Origin: Megamerina dolium
Taxonomy: Eukaryota; Arthropoda; Insecta; Diptera; Megamerinidae
Reading direction: 5' to 3'
Length of the DNA stretch: 64,000 bases
Assembly (NCBI GenBank): GCA_963854835.1
Contig: OY978525.1
Span: forward strand, 85,105,333-85,169,332
Shown here: positions 47,164 through 56,628 of the stretch, in pieces
Layout: every line of letters starts with the position of its first letter
How positions within the stretch are numbered: position 1 is the stretch's first letter
The notes under the pieces: generated by a model
Databases searched by the model: none
Seen by the model: only the letters and a program-made list of their open reading frames with translations
What the model was told of the DNA's origin: nothing
Program-made: the position numbers and the translations under genes

Positions 47164-47690
47164 CTACGTCTTCTGCAAATTCATTGTTGATACTCTCGCG
47201 AGTATCTCTTGGTGCCGTTGCTGTTCAGCGAGAAGCCAGTTATCTGAAATGTCCGCCAAATTTACACGCATTTCAGGAGCTTTAATAACTAGTTTGGATT
47301 CTGGTGGAATTGGGTTATGAGAAAAGAAATCAGCATGTGCCATACGCGTTCCCTCCCTATACACGACGTCAAATGACGAAAATGTTTTGTTGAATTAAAA
47401 ACAGCCAATGTCTCCAATTCGTATGAATGATACCTGGACTCTGCAGGTGAAGTTCTCTTGCTGTAGTATTCTACCACATGGGGTTTGTTGTTTATCTTAT
47501 GTAACAATATTGCGCCATAACCGTCACAGCTAGCATCTGTGTGCAGCTCTATTGGATATTGTGGGTCAAAAATGATCAACACCGGCTTATTTGTTAATAT
47601 TGAAATTATTTTCTGGCGTAATTGCTCATGTTCGGGTTTCCATAAGAACTTACTCGTTTCAGAGGTAAGAGAATAAAGATGTTTCATTAA
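47164..47690 (-). pseudogene. Gypsy G: RNase H region
   Basis: The minus strand reads MKHLYSLTSETSKFLWKPEH, PIELHTDASCDGYGAILLHK (the TDAS catalytic block), VVEYYSKRTSPAESRYHSYE, LETLAVFNSTKHFRHL and, in the next frame, REGTRMAHADFFSHNPIPPE (the connection usually reading N.ADALSR). A frameshift at about 47380 separates the two parts. Confidence 0.85.
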
Positions 47691-48230
47691 TTGTGAAAAT
47701 CCAGGTACAAATTGCCGGAAGTAAGAAGCTAATCCAATAAACTGTCTCAGCTGCGTGACAGATTGGGGTGGCGACAGAGAAGTTGACGCATATATTTTTC
47801 GTGGATTAGGTCAAATTTCTCCCACTTTAATTTCGTATCCGAGATACTCAATACTCGTTTTAAGAAAAGAGCATTTTGTGATATTAAAGGAAACCCCGGC
47901 TTTTGTGAGAATATTCAGAATGGTAGGTAGTCTATCAAGCGCTTCTTCTTTTGTTTTGGCAGCAATCATAATGTCATCCATATAGACTATGACATATGAA
48001 TGCGCAAACTCGTCCAATGCTTTCATTACGGCACGTTGGAAAACAGATGGAGCGTTCTTGAGGCCAAATGGCATAGCTAAAAATTCATATTGGCCCTCCG
48101 GAGTAACAAAAGCCGTGCACTCTATGGAATTGGGATGTATTGGGATTTGATGATTTGATTGGGATCGACCAAACGTATCTCTAACTGACCAGTGGTAAAT
48201 TGACTTCACGGAATTGCTTTTATAAACCAA
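47691..48230 (-). pseudogene. Gypsy G: reverse transcriptase
   Basis: The minus strand reads CTAFVTPEGQYEFLAMPFGL, KNAPSVFQRAVMKALDEFAH, SYVIVYMDDIMIAAKTKEEA (catalytic YMDD), SFNITKCSFLKTSIEYLGYE. The N-terminal fingers and motif A (usually with LDL.SGYHQ) are lost by a deletion near 48180, where WSVRDTFGRSQSNHQIPIHP is joined. Stops near 47815 separate it from the RNase H region. Dead. Confidence 0.85.
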
Positions 48231-48800
48231 TCAGAATATTCTTTCAAAATTTCCATCAAGAGAGACTTGTCACGCCCAATTAAATCAGTGTCTATAGAAA
48301 TTAAGTCAACATTTTTTTCTGGTACGGAGCAGGCGTTTATGGATTTCTCTTTAAAAATATCAAACTTTTTGCATGTAATTACAACACCGAACCCCTGGCA
48401 AAGAATTTCACAGCCAAACATTTTTTTCTGGTACGGAGCAGGCGTTTATGGTTCTCTCTTTAAAAATATCAAACTTTTTGTATGTAATTACAATACCGAA
48501 CCCCTGGCAAAGAATTTCACGGCCAATCATTACGTCATGTGTTAAATATTTATTTAATACCACGTGAAACAAGACTTCCAAAGAATATTTACTTATTTCT
48601 ACCTTCAACAAAATTTGTAGAGTACTACATATAGAGGAACTTCCAATGCCTTTTAAAACTACAATATTATTAATTCTTTTTCCGATAAGTTTTCCGGCTA
48701 CAGTTCCCCTTATGAGACAACATTCGGCATCCGAATCAAAACAAAATGGAATCGACTCACCAGACTGATAAAGCACACCTTTCGGCTCGACTACAGCGCT
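48206..48800 (-). pseudogene. Gypsy G: protease and linker, with 109-bp tandem duplication
   Basis: The minus strand reads SGESIPFCFDSDAECCLIRG, where the usual protease DSGA motif is DSDA, so the conserved Gly is lost. It continues as HDVMIGREILCQGFG, FDIFKERTINACSVPEKNV. The last part is repeated in another frame as FGCEILCQGFGVVITCKKFD, IFKEKSINACSVPEKNVDLI. The DNA repeat unit is 109 bp (about 48312-48420 and 48421-48529), which causes the frame change. Confidence 0.8.
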
Positions 48801-48849
48801 TACATCCACTCGCTTCTCATATGTATCACCCCTGTTACTACCAGACGGT

Positions 48850-49065
48850 AAACTGCAGCTTTTTGGGCACATAGACGCAATATGGCCCATGTCTCCACAT
48901 TTAAAGCAAGTGATCGATGAACGGTCTATTCCAGCTGCTACGCTTCTTGAGAACTGGTTAGTTTTTCCCTGGGGTTTAGCCCTGTTTTTCTTCAAACGGC
49001 AGTCCGCTATCTTATGACCTTATTTTCCGCAGAAATTACATTTTACATACGTTTGTAGTTTCATC
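48850..49065 (-). pseudogene. Gypsy G: nucleocapsid with two zinc knuckles
   Basis: The minus strand gives KCNFCGK then, after a stop, GHKIADC, followed by FKCGDMGHIASMCPKS, two CCHC knuckles (CX2CX4HX4C). Capsid and matrix parts of gag are missing; at about 49082 the sequence changes to the duplicated transposase-derived block. Confidence 0.8.
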
Positions 49066-49081
49066 TTTCTGACAATTTAAT

Positions 49082-49435
49082 AGGAGAATATGATTCGTGT
49101 ACATCTTTATCCCAGCATGTGCTCATACTTACTAACCTACACACACACACACACGCACACAAATATGTAAACGAATCATATTCTCTTATTAAATTCTCAT
49201 CTTAAATTGAAAGCGTACAGAATACAGCTTATGCAAAAACAAGTCATCGAAAATTGGACTCAACGGATGGACCATCTGAGACGTAGCCGCGGCCAACATT
49301 TGAAAGACATAATCTTTAAAAAATAAATGCCAAAGAATGTTCTTTCAAATGATAATAAACATTCCCCATTCAATTTGAATATTCTGTGTTTTTTCTTCAA
49401 TAAAGTTGGGAACATCGAAATGGATCACGCTTTAT
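49082..49435. mobile_element. Transposase-derived duplicated block U, copy 1 (uninterrupted)
   Basis: Plus strand, near 49222-49326: QLMQKQVIENWTQRMDHLRR then SRGQHLKDIIFKK and a stop. This is like the C-terminus of an IS630/Tc1/mariner transposase (V.ENW..RM..C.RSRGGHL.DIIF). The block starts with GAGAATATGATTCGTGTACA, which is inverted at 49166-49186, contains (CA)n at 49140-49160, and ends GGATCACGCTTTATA. It is nearly identical to 56521-58657, and its TTAA at 49202-49205 is the empty form of the piggyBac site there. Here it sits inside gypsy LTR/gag sequence. Confidence 0.7.
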
Positions 49436-49707
<272 letters not shown>

Positions 49708-50396
49708 CTTACTTATGTGGCCATAACAATCGAATATCGATTTAGGCCGAAAATAACATGCGTCGCCAGCCATCTCTGTTCTTTGCTAGCTGGCGCCAGT
49801 TAAAAATTCTAAGCGCCGTCAGGTTCTCCAGTGCTTGGTCCTTCCACCGCAGGCTAGGTCTTCCTCTTCTGCATCGTCCTCTAGCGGGTTCCGAATATAA
49901 CACCTTCTTAGCTGGAGCGTGTTCTTCCATTCGCTGCACATGACCTAGCCAGCGCAGCCGCTGGATTTTGATGCGCTTTACTATGTCAATATCGGAATAC
50001 AGCTCGTACAGCTCATGGTTGTACCTTATTCGGTACTCGCCACCAACGCAAATAGGTCCAAAGATCCTGCGTAGGACTTTTCTCTCGAAAACTCCAAGCA
50101 TTCGCTCATCCGAGGTGGAAATTGTCCAGGCTTCAGCGCCATATGTTAGGACAGGCATGATGAGAGACTTGTAGAGTGTAGTTTTCGATCTTCGAGAGAG
50201 GGCTCGACTTCTCAATTGCTTACTCAGCCCAAAGTAACACCTGTTAGCATGATCTCCAAGCTGACGTCATTACTGCTGTTAATGCTGGTTCCAAGATAGA
50301 CAAAGTCCCTTACTACTTCAAAAGCGTAGTTGCCAACAGTGACGTGGTGTCCAAGACGCCGGGACTCTTTGTTTGTTGACACTAGATACTTCGATA
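49708..50396 (-). pseudogene. RTE-1 LINE copy, 5'-truncated, minus strand
   Basis: Frame 50215-49742 (157 codons) encodes SRALSRRSKTTLYKSLIMPV, LTYGAEAWTISTSDERMLGV, FERKVLRRIFGPICVGGEYR, IQRLRWLGHVQRMEEHAPAK and KNRDGWRRMLFSA; it keeps the C-terminal RLRWLGH that is broken in the full-length copy. A 16-bp deletion near 50252 shifts the upstream frame. The 3' end is TTATGGCCACATAAGTAAGT then (TA)n. The truncated 5' side also abuts (TA)n. Confidence 0.9.
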
Positions 50397-50404
50397 TATA
50401 TTTG

Positions 50405-50463
<59 letters not shown>

Positions 50464-50473
50464 TATATACATA

Positions 50474-50571
<98 letters not shown>

Positions 50572-50584
50572 TATATATATATAT
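50397..50584. repeat. (TA)n microsatellite
   Basis: About 190 bp TA run with ATGCATATAC-type interruptions, between RTE-1 and a SINE. Confidence 0.95.
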
Positions 50585-50920
50585 GGGGTGCCGTAGCTCA
50601 GTGGTTAGTGTGTTCGCCTTCTGATCTGTAGGTCGTGGTTCAATCCCCGGCTTATGCATAACAAATTTAATATCGATAAGATTACCCACCTGTCGGCAAG
50701 CAATTGGAAATTCTTCCGACAGTAACAACTTGCCATGAAAAAGCTTCTTAAAGAATTCTGTGACAAAGCTCAGAAAAAGTGATGTCACAAGTGTTCTGCC
50801 GTTCGGAACCGGCTAAAATAAGTAGGTCCCTTCTAATATTGTCCAAAATTTAAGACGCACAACAGTAATGGAAGAGAAGCCCGGTCAATGAGCCCTTTGG
50901 GGCTTTATGTGCCACATATT

Positions 50921-50926
<6 letters not shown>
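50585..50926 (+). mobile_element. tRNA-derived SINE, second near-complete copy
   Basis: It is almost identical to 44478-44838, with the same A- and B-box head (GGTGCCGTAGCTCAGTGGTT; GTGGTTCAATCCCCGGC). About 20 bp are missing before ACCCACCTGTCGGC. The tail GGGGCTTTATGTGCCACATA, TTTATTTTA runs into (TA)n. Both ends touch TA microsatellite. Confidence 0.85.

Positions 50927-50972
<46 letters not shown>
50927..50972. repeat. (TA)n microsatellite
   Basis: TA run between the SINE tail and the 5' end of RTE-2. Confidence 0.95.
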
Positions 50973-50975
<3 letters not shown>

Positions 50976-51353
50976 GTCCGCGGAATTTACGGGGGTTCCG
51001 CGGGGGCCCAGCTGAAGGCCACCGGACGGGTCACAATTTGCGGATAGTGAACGGCCTTTAGATATAGAGGTCAGCTGCGAATAAGTAAACTTACAAATAA
51101 GCAGTCCCGGACAATCAGCGGGTGATGGCGCACAGGCGTGGAAAACCGAACAGAGGGCACTGCAGAGTCTAAAATAAAAATCCACAATGCCATGCACCAC
51201 ACTGACGAGGCGAGTTGATGTCGCCTCAAAATAAGCATCATGCCCTCCCCCAAACAGCGACCGACTCCAACTGGACGGCTGTATAGAAGGAAAACTACCA
51301 AACCCTTCAGAAGGCAACGCTAAACCACTGAAGAAATATCCCACGAAAATCAT
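50973..51353 (+). other. RTE-2 LINE 5' leader
   Basis: It begins CCGGTCCGCGGAATTTACGG directly after (TA)n and is GC-richer than the surroundings. It leads to the first ATG of the RTE-2 polyprotein at 51354. No other feature was recognised. Confidence 0.6.
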
Positions 51354-53336
51354 ATGCAAATACAACCACAACAACGGCCCTCAGTCTCCGGCAAATCGAG
51401 GGTGCTAAGAATCCCCGGAGGTAAAACAAACAAACATCTTAATATTGGCACGTGGAACGTGCGCAGTCTTCATCAGGCTGGTAAATTAGCCAACACAATC
51501 TTAGAAATGAATAGGTTAAATATAGATATTCTTGGAATAAGCGAAACTTGGTGGCCGGACTCTGGTGAATTCAAAACGGAAAATGTAGAAATGTTTTATT
51601 CAGGAAATCAAAATACTAACCACAGAAATGGAGTTGGCGTCATTGTGAAAGAGCACGTAGCTAAATGCGTGATAGGATTCATTCCTAAATCAGACAGAAC
51701 ACTCCTACTGAAGATTAATGCGAAACCGCTTATCATTAATATAATTCAAGCATACGCGCCCACGGCAGACAAAAGTGAAGAAGAAATAGAGAATTTTTAT
51801 GCTGAGATTGACGAATTAATGAAACTTACCAAACCACATGAAATTAATATTATCCAAGGCGACTTCAACGCAAAAATTGGTAAAGGCGCTACCGATGGCA
51901 TAGTTGGAAACTTTGGTCTTGGAGAAAGAAATGAAAGAGGCGACAGACTATTGCAATTTTGCCAAGAACATAACATGAAAATAACAAATACGTGGTTTCA
52001 TTTACGAGCACGAAGACTATACACATGGAAATCACCACAGGATAGCCACCAAAATATTGTTCGCAATCAAATTGATTATATTCTTATTAATAAAAGATTT
52101 GGATCATCTGTCAGTAAAGTTTCGACATATCCAGGGGCAGATGTCACATCAGACCATAATCTGTTATTAGCAAAAATTGCTGTAAAATTATCTGTGATAA
52201 AAACGAAACCAAAGAAACAAAAACTAGATCTAAGAAAGTTAAAAGAAGATGAAAACACAAACAATATACTGACCACCAAAATCAATGACAAGCTATTCAA
52301 CGTTAGATCAAATACCAACAATACAGATGCAGAAAAGTTATGGAACAATCTTAAAACAACACTCAATACACTTTCGCTGGACAACCTAGGCAAAAAAGGA
52401 AAGGAAACAAAAAACAAGTGGATAACAGCTGAAATAATTACCTTAATGCAAGAACGACGTACCTACAAAAACAGAAATGAAACAAAATACAAAGAACTTA
52501 ACTACGAGATCAGACGGAAAATACGTGACGCAAAAGTCGCATGGATGAAAAGCCAATGTGAAGAAATCGAGAGACTGCAAAAACTACACGACGATTTTAA
52601 TCTTCACAGGAAATTTAAAGAAGCAGTTGGAGTATATCGCAAAAACATGACAAATATTTTAATGAATGATAAGAATGAAGTTATTTTTGATAAATGCGAA
52701 AAGAAACAAATTTGGCAAGAGTACATCCACTCTCTTTTTTCGGACACTAGTAGAACCGCATACGAGCCAATACCTGTTGAAAATTTAAAAGGACCACCCA
52801 TAACAATAGACGAAATAAAAACTGCCATCAACACATCCAAGGATAACAAAGCAACAGGACCTGACGATCTGCCCTCCGAAATTTTAAAGTTAATAAATGA
52901 CGAGAAGATAGAAATCCTTAAAATAATCTTCAACTACATCTATGACACAGGAAAGTACCCCCAAGATTGGCTTAGGTCTACTTTCATTGCACTACCAAAA
53001 AAGAAATGTGCAAGGAAATGTAGCGACCACAGACGTATAAGCTTGATGAGCCATTCACTAAAAATATTCTTAAAGGTCATCCATAAAAGAATCTACAAAA
53101 AGTGCGAAAAGGCAATGGGAGAAACACAATTCGGATTTAAGGAAGGCATGGGCACACGTGAAGCACTATTCTGTATTCATGTTTTAATTGAAAACTGCAG
53201 AGACGTCCAAAAAGACGTATTTATGTGTTTCATAGACTACGAAAAAGCATTTGACAGGGTACAACACGACAAACTTATTGAAATTCTACAAAACATGGAC
53301 ATTAATACAAAAGTCATGACTTCAATACTAAACTAA
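51354..53336 (+). CDS. RTE-2 LINE endonuclease / reverse transcriptase, truncated before YADD
   Basis: The 660-codon open frame encodes an APE-type endonuclease: NIGTWNVRSLHQAGKLANTI, DILGISETWWPDSGEF (catalytic Glu), IIQAYAPTADKSEEEI, NIIQGDFNAKIGKGATDGI, RNQIDYILINKRFG and PGADVTSDHNLLLAKI (Asp-His). A Lys/Asn-rich linker leads to the reverse transcriptase start: TSKDNKATGPDDLPSEILKL, PQDWLRSTFIALPKKK, CSDHRRISLMSHSLKIFLKV, GFKEGMGTREALFCIH and MCFIDYEKAFDRVQHDKLIE (motif A). The frame ends TKVMTSILN at a deletion that removes the palm with YADD. It is RTE-clade by pattern and a different family from RTE-1. It cannot be active because the catalytic box is absent. Confidence 0.88.
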   Translation: MQIQPQQRPSVSGKSRVLRIPGGKTNKHLNIGTWNVRSLHQAGKLANTILEMNRLNIDILGISETWWPDSGEFKTENVEMFYSGNQNTNHRNGVGVIVKEHVAKCVIGFIPKSDRTLLLKINAKPLIINIIQAYAPTADKSEEEIENFYAEIDELMKLTKPHEINIIQGDFNAKIGKGATDGIVGNFGLGERNERGDRLLQFCQEHNMKITNTWFHLRARRLYTWKSPQDSHQNIVRNQIDYILINKRFGSSVSKVSTYPGADVTSDHNLLLAKIAVKLSVIKTKPKKQKLDLRKLKEDENTNNILTTKINDKLFNVRSNTNNTDAEKLWNNLKTTLNTLSLDNLGKKGKETKNKWITAEIITLMQERRTYKNRNETKYKELNYEIRRKIRDAKVAWMKSQCEEIERLQKLHDDFNLHRKFKEAVGVYRKNMTNILMNDKNEVIFDKCEKKQIWQEYIHSLFSDTSRTAYEPIPVENLKGPPITIDEIKTAINTSKDNKATGPDDLPSEILKLINDEKIEILKIIFNYIYDTGKYPQDWLRSTFIALPKKKCARKCSDHRRISLMSHSLKIFLKVIHKRIYKKCEKAMGETQFGFKEGMGTREALFCIHVLIENCRDVQKDVFMCFIDYEKAFDRVQHDKLIEILQNMDINTKVMTSILN

Positions 53337-53868
53337 AAATTCGATTTGTCAAATGTTACGTGCTGACTGTTCTACTGTATGCTATGGAGATACGGACAAT
53401 TAAAACAGCTGATATAAATAAACTAGAAGCATTCGAAATGTGGATATATAGAAGGCTCCTTAGAATGCGCTGGACAGATAGAGTAACAAACGCTGAAGTA
53501 CTACGAAGAATTAGGCATGATCGAGAACTATTAACTACCATTAAAAGAAGAAAAACCGCATATCTTGGTCATATTATGAGAAATGACAAATATAATGTAC
53601 TTCAACTAATACTGCAAGGAAAAATAGAAGGGAGGCGAGGTATCGGCAGAAAACAACTATCCTGGCTAAGAAATATAAGACACTGTACTGGAATTAGTAA
53701 TGTTGGAACGCTACTAGAGACAGCGAGAAATAGAGTAACCTTCCATGACATAGTCACAAATATAAACTAAAATAAATGTAAATGTAAATTAAATGTATAT
53801 GAAATGTAATATGTATTTAATGTATATGATCGCCTAAATTCGGAATCGAATTGGCAAATGAAGAAGAA
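53337..53868 (+). pseudogene. RTE-2 LINE C-terminal part and 3' end
   Basis: After the deletion, the frame 53360-53770 and the bases just before it encode KIRFVKCYVLTVLLYAMEI, KLEAFEMWIYRRLLRMRWTD, KRRKTAYLGHIMRNDKYNVL and GKIEGRRGIGRKQLSWLRNI, the C-terminal region of RTE-type elements. The 3' untranslated part ends TTGGCAAATGAAGAAGAAGA then (TA)n. About 180-200 residues of the polymerase are missing between this frame and the previous one (estimate from the family's usual length). Confidence 0.85.

Positions 53869-53926
<58 letters not shown>
53869..53926. repeat. (TA)n microsatellite
   Basis: TA run between the RTE-2 tail and an RTE-1 copy. Confidence 0.95.
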
Positions 53927-53928
<2 letters not shown>

Positions 53929-54577
53929 TTCAAAAGCGTAGACAACTACGCTTTTGAAGTAGTAAGAGGCTTTGTCTATCTTGGAACCAGCATTAACAGC
54001 AGTAATGACGTCAGCTTGGAGATCATGCGTAGGATAACTCTTGCTAACAGGTGTTACTTTGGGCTGAGTAAGCAATTGAAAAGTCGAGCCCTCTCTCGAA
54101 GAACGAAAAGTACACTCTACAAGTCTCTCATCATGCCTGTCCTAACATATGGCGCTGAAGCCTGGACAATTTCCACCTCCGATGAGCGAATGCTTGGAGT
54201 TTTCGAGAGAAAAGTCCTACGCAAGATCTTTGGACCTATTTGCGTTGGTGGCGAGTACCGAATAAGGTACAACCATGAGCTGTACGAGCTATATGCCGAT
54301 ATTGACATAGTAAAGCGCATCAAAATCCAGCGGCTGCGCTGGCTAGGTCATGTCGAGCGAATGGAAGAACACGCTCCAGAAGGTGTTATATTCGGAACAC
54401 GCTGGTGGACGGCGCAGAAGAGGAAGACCAAACCTCCGGTGGAAAGACCAAGTACTGGAGAACCTGATCGCGCTTGGAATTTCTAACTGGCGCCAGCTAG
54501 CGAAGAACAGAGATGGCTGGCGAAGCATGTTATTTTCGGCCTAAATCGATATTCGCTTGTTATGGCCACATAAGTAA
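53927..54577 (+). pseudogene. RTE-1 LINE copy, 5'-truncated with inverted 5' end
   Basis: The open frame from 53942 encodes [59 protein letters not shown] and then shifts after a small deletion at about 54378. The C-terminus GWRSMLFSA follows in another frame. At the 5' end CTTCAAAAGCGTAG (53928-53941) is the exact inverse of CTACGCTTTTGAAG (53946-53959). The tail is TTATGGCCACATAAGTAAGT then (TA)n. Confidence 0.9.
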
Positions 54578-54582
54578 GTAAG

Positions 54583-54648
<66 letters not shown>
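54578..54648. repeat. (TA)n microsatellite
   Basis: TA run after the RTE-1 tail; it marks the right end of the TA-bounded nest. Confidence 0.95.
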
Positions 54649-54650
<2 letters not shown>

Positions 54651-55145
54651 CATTTTACAAAATCTATAATGTTATCTTCGTGCTCAACCGTAAATGAAAC
54701 AGTTAGCATTTTCGAAATCGAGGAGTGGTCATGCTATCGCATTTATATACGATTGTAACCATATGCATGTTTTTTGTTATTATGAAACAGCGTTTCTAGC
54801 GGAATCAACTGAAACTAGGTATACTGAAATTTATATTATTTATAGTGAAATTTCAAGTTTTTGACTGATAATTATATGAAAATTGAAGAAAGAACTAAAT
54901 TTATGTGGAAAATTAGCAAAACGCGTCCCATTATTATGAAAATGGCCATTATTACAAAAACAACCAAGTTGTGGTTTGGGAGTACAACCACTTGGAGGTC
55001 TGGCAAAAAAACAAGCTATGCTGCCACTTATTCTTCAATAAACCTTGTTCGAAACGTAATTATTTTCCAAGATTGCAGAGTTGTTTTTAGCATTTAGAGA
55101 ATTTTGTGTGTACATTTATGCTGCAACTACGGCACTGGTATTGGT
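54649..55145. other. Non-coding stretch
   Basis: No gene recognised; a 78-codon frame at 54861 has no family resemblance. Confidence 0.4.
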
Positions 55146-55235
55146 ATTACTAACTGTCCAGTTAGCGAGAAATAGAGACGGTAAGCGAAACAGCTAACAT
55201 TCGACCTAAATCGATTTTCGGTTGTAACCGCCACC
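55146..55235 (+). mobile_element. RTE-1 LINE 3'-end fragment, diverged
   Basis: CTAACTGTCCAGTTAGCGAG, AAATAGAGACGGTAAGCGAA, ATTCGACCTAAATCGATTTT and CGGTTGTAACCGCCAC match the last 90 bp of RTE-1 with substitutions. No microsatellite tail remains. Confidence 0.7.
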
Positions 55236-55439
55236 AGTTTCTGATTATTAAAAATGCCTTATACGATATTATAGCGTTTTCTTTTTTTACACATGATTGC
55301 TGAGACAGAGGTGTAATTTTTTATCAAAATAATTATGCTGCATTAAATTTCAATTGATTGATGATTTGATAAAAACTGCTGAGAATGTGTGTTTTTGGAA
55401 CGATAATCATAGAATTTATAGAAAAAGTATCATCGAAAA

Positions 55440-55745
55440 CTCGGCAAAAAAGATAAAAAAGAGCGAAAAAAATTGAAACGGCTCTTTTACATTCCTGAAA
55501 AAAGAATTGCAACATTCTCCTGGGCTTCAAAAATTACATAAGGATGACCGATGCGAAATTACAGAACATCCTGCGGCTCATTGAAAATGATATAAAAAAA
55601 AAGTAAGCTTCAGTTGGAAATGCAATACCACCAGATCAACAACTGGCAGTTCTGGTGTCAATGGTTGTAAACTCTTTCCTACATTGGCTTCAAAGGACTG
55701 AAATTTTTCCGGATATCATGTTTTGCTATATTGATAGCAATTTTA
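55440..55745 (+). pseudogene. Possible PIF/Harbinger transposase fragment
   Basis: Around 55540-55740 the plus strand reads RMTDAKLQNILRLIENDIKK, AIPPDQQLAVLVSMVVNSF and IDSNFRIAVA. This is like the N-terminal region of Harbinger transposases (FRM....NLL.L....I.KQ.T.MR.AI.P.E.LA). The match is short and partial, with stops. Confidence 0.4.
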
Positions 55746-56195
55746 GAATTGCTGTTGCATAGAATTTAGGATTTGTTCCCGTTTTTCCCGATTAGAATAA
55801 CTTGGATTTCTTGTATCCCACAAGCCTTCATTAATTTGCAGCAGAGTAATAGGTTATTTAGTTCTTCAGGTCTGCTACACGAAAGCACCATTTTTAAATA
55901 AAATAATAAAATTAAAGTTATACAATTTCTTTGCTTAACGAGAAAATTCTCTTAATCTGTACATACTCAGAATATAAAACAAACGCGAATAGCTTTCTTT
56001 AAAGGGAATTTATATAATTAATGTTTAAAATTTAATAATCCTTCAACATTATAAACATGTATGTACGCAATACCCGTAAAGCAATATTGCATTATTCAGA
56101 ATTATTTTTTCTCACATTTTCTTTTTCTTTATATAAAATTGGTGAAATTGGTCTAATTGGTATCGAGAACAGCAATCAGAACTAATTGATATGCA
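55746..56195. other. Non-coding stretch
   Basis: No gene recognised. Confidence 0.35.
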
Positions 56196-56460
56196 AAAAA
56201 GTGCTTATAAGCGCAATCAAAGAGAACTCGGCTCCAAAAAATCTCCAGGACGTGATTTCATTACAGGACAAATTATCCAACAGCCCCCAGGAATAGCTGC
56301 AATGCATCTCTTGCATATATATAATGCAATAATACTTCACCTCAATTGAATACCCTGCTGATATGCCGACCAACGCCAATATAGTCACATATACTTTTGC
56401 AGATGACACAGCGATATTATGCCCTCATCTAGACCCGATATATAAGAATAAGAGTCAATG
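56196..56460 (+). pseudogene. Jockey-clade LINE reverse transcriptase scrap
   Basis: AIKENSAPKKSPGRDFITGQ and IIQQPPRNSCNASLAYIYNA correspond to the block KKSPGPDKITGKII.. in the 11945 Jockey copy. A deletion then joins MPTNANIVTYTFADDTAILC, the YADD-type catalytic box that the 11945 copy lacks. Several frames and stops; clearly dead. Confidence 0.7.
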
Positions 56461-56520
56461 AGTCCATATGTGTTCACATCACGTATGCAGGAGTTCTTGT
56501 CTTGCTAATTAACTCCAAGT

Positions 56521-56628
56521 CGTACATCTTTATCCCAGCATGTGCTCATACTTACTAACCTACACACACACACACACGCACACAAATATGTACACGAATC
56601 ATATTCTCTTATTAAATTCTCATCTTAA
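56521..56628. mobile_element. Block U, copy 2, left part
   Basis: GTACATCTTTATCCCAGCAT to TTCTCATCTTAA matches 49099-49205. It is interrupted by the piggyBac element at TTAA (56625-56628) and resumes at 58428. Confidence 0.85.
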
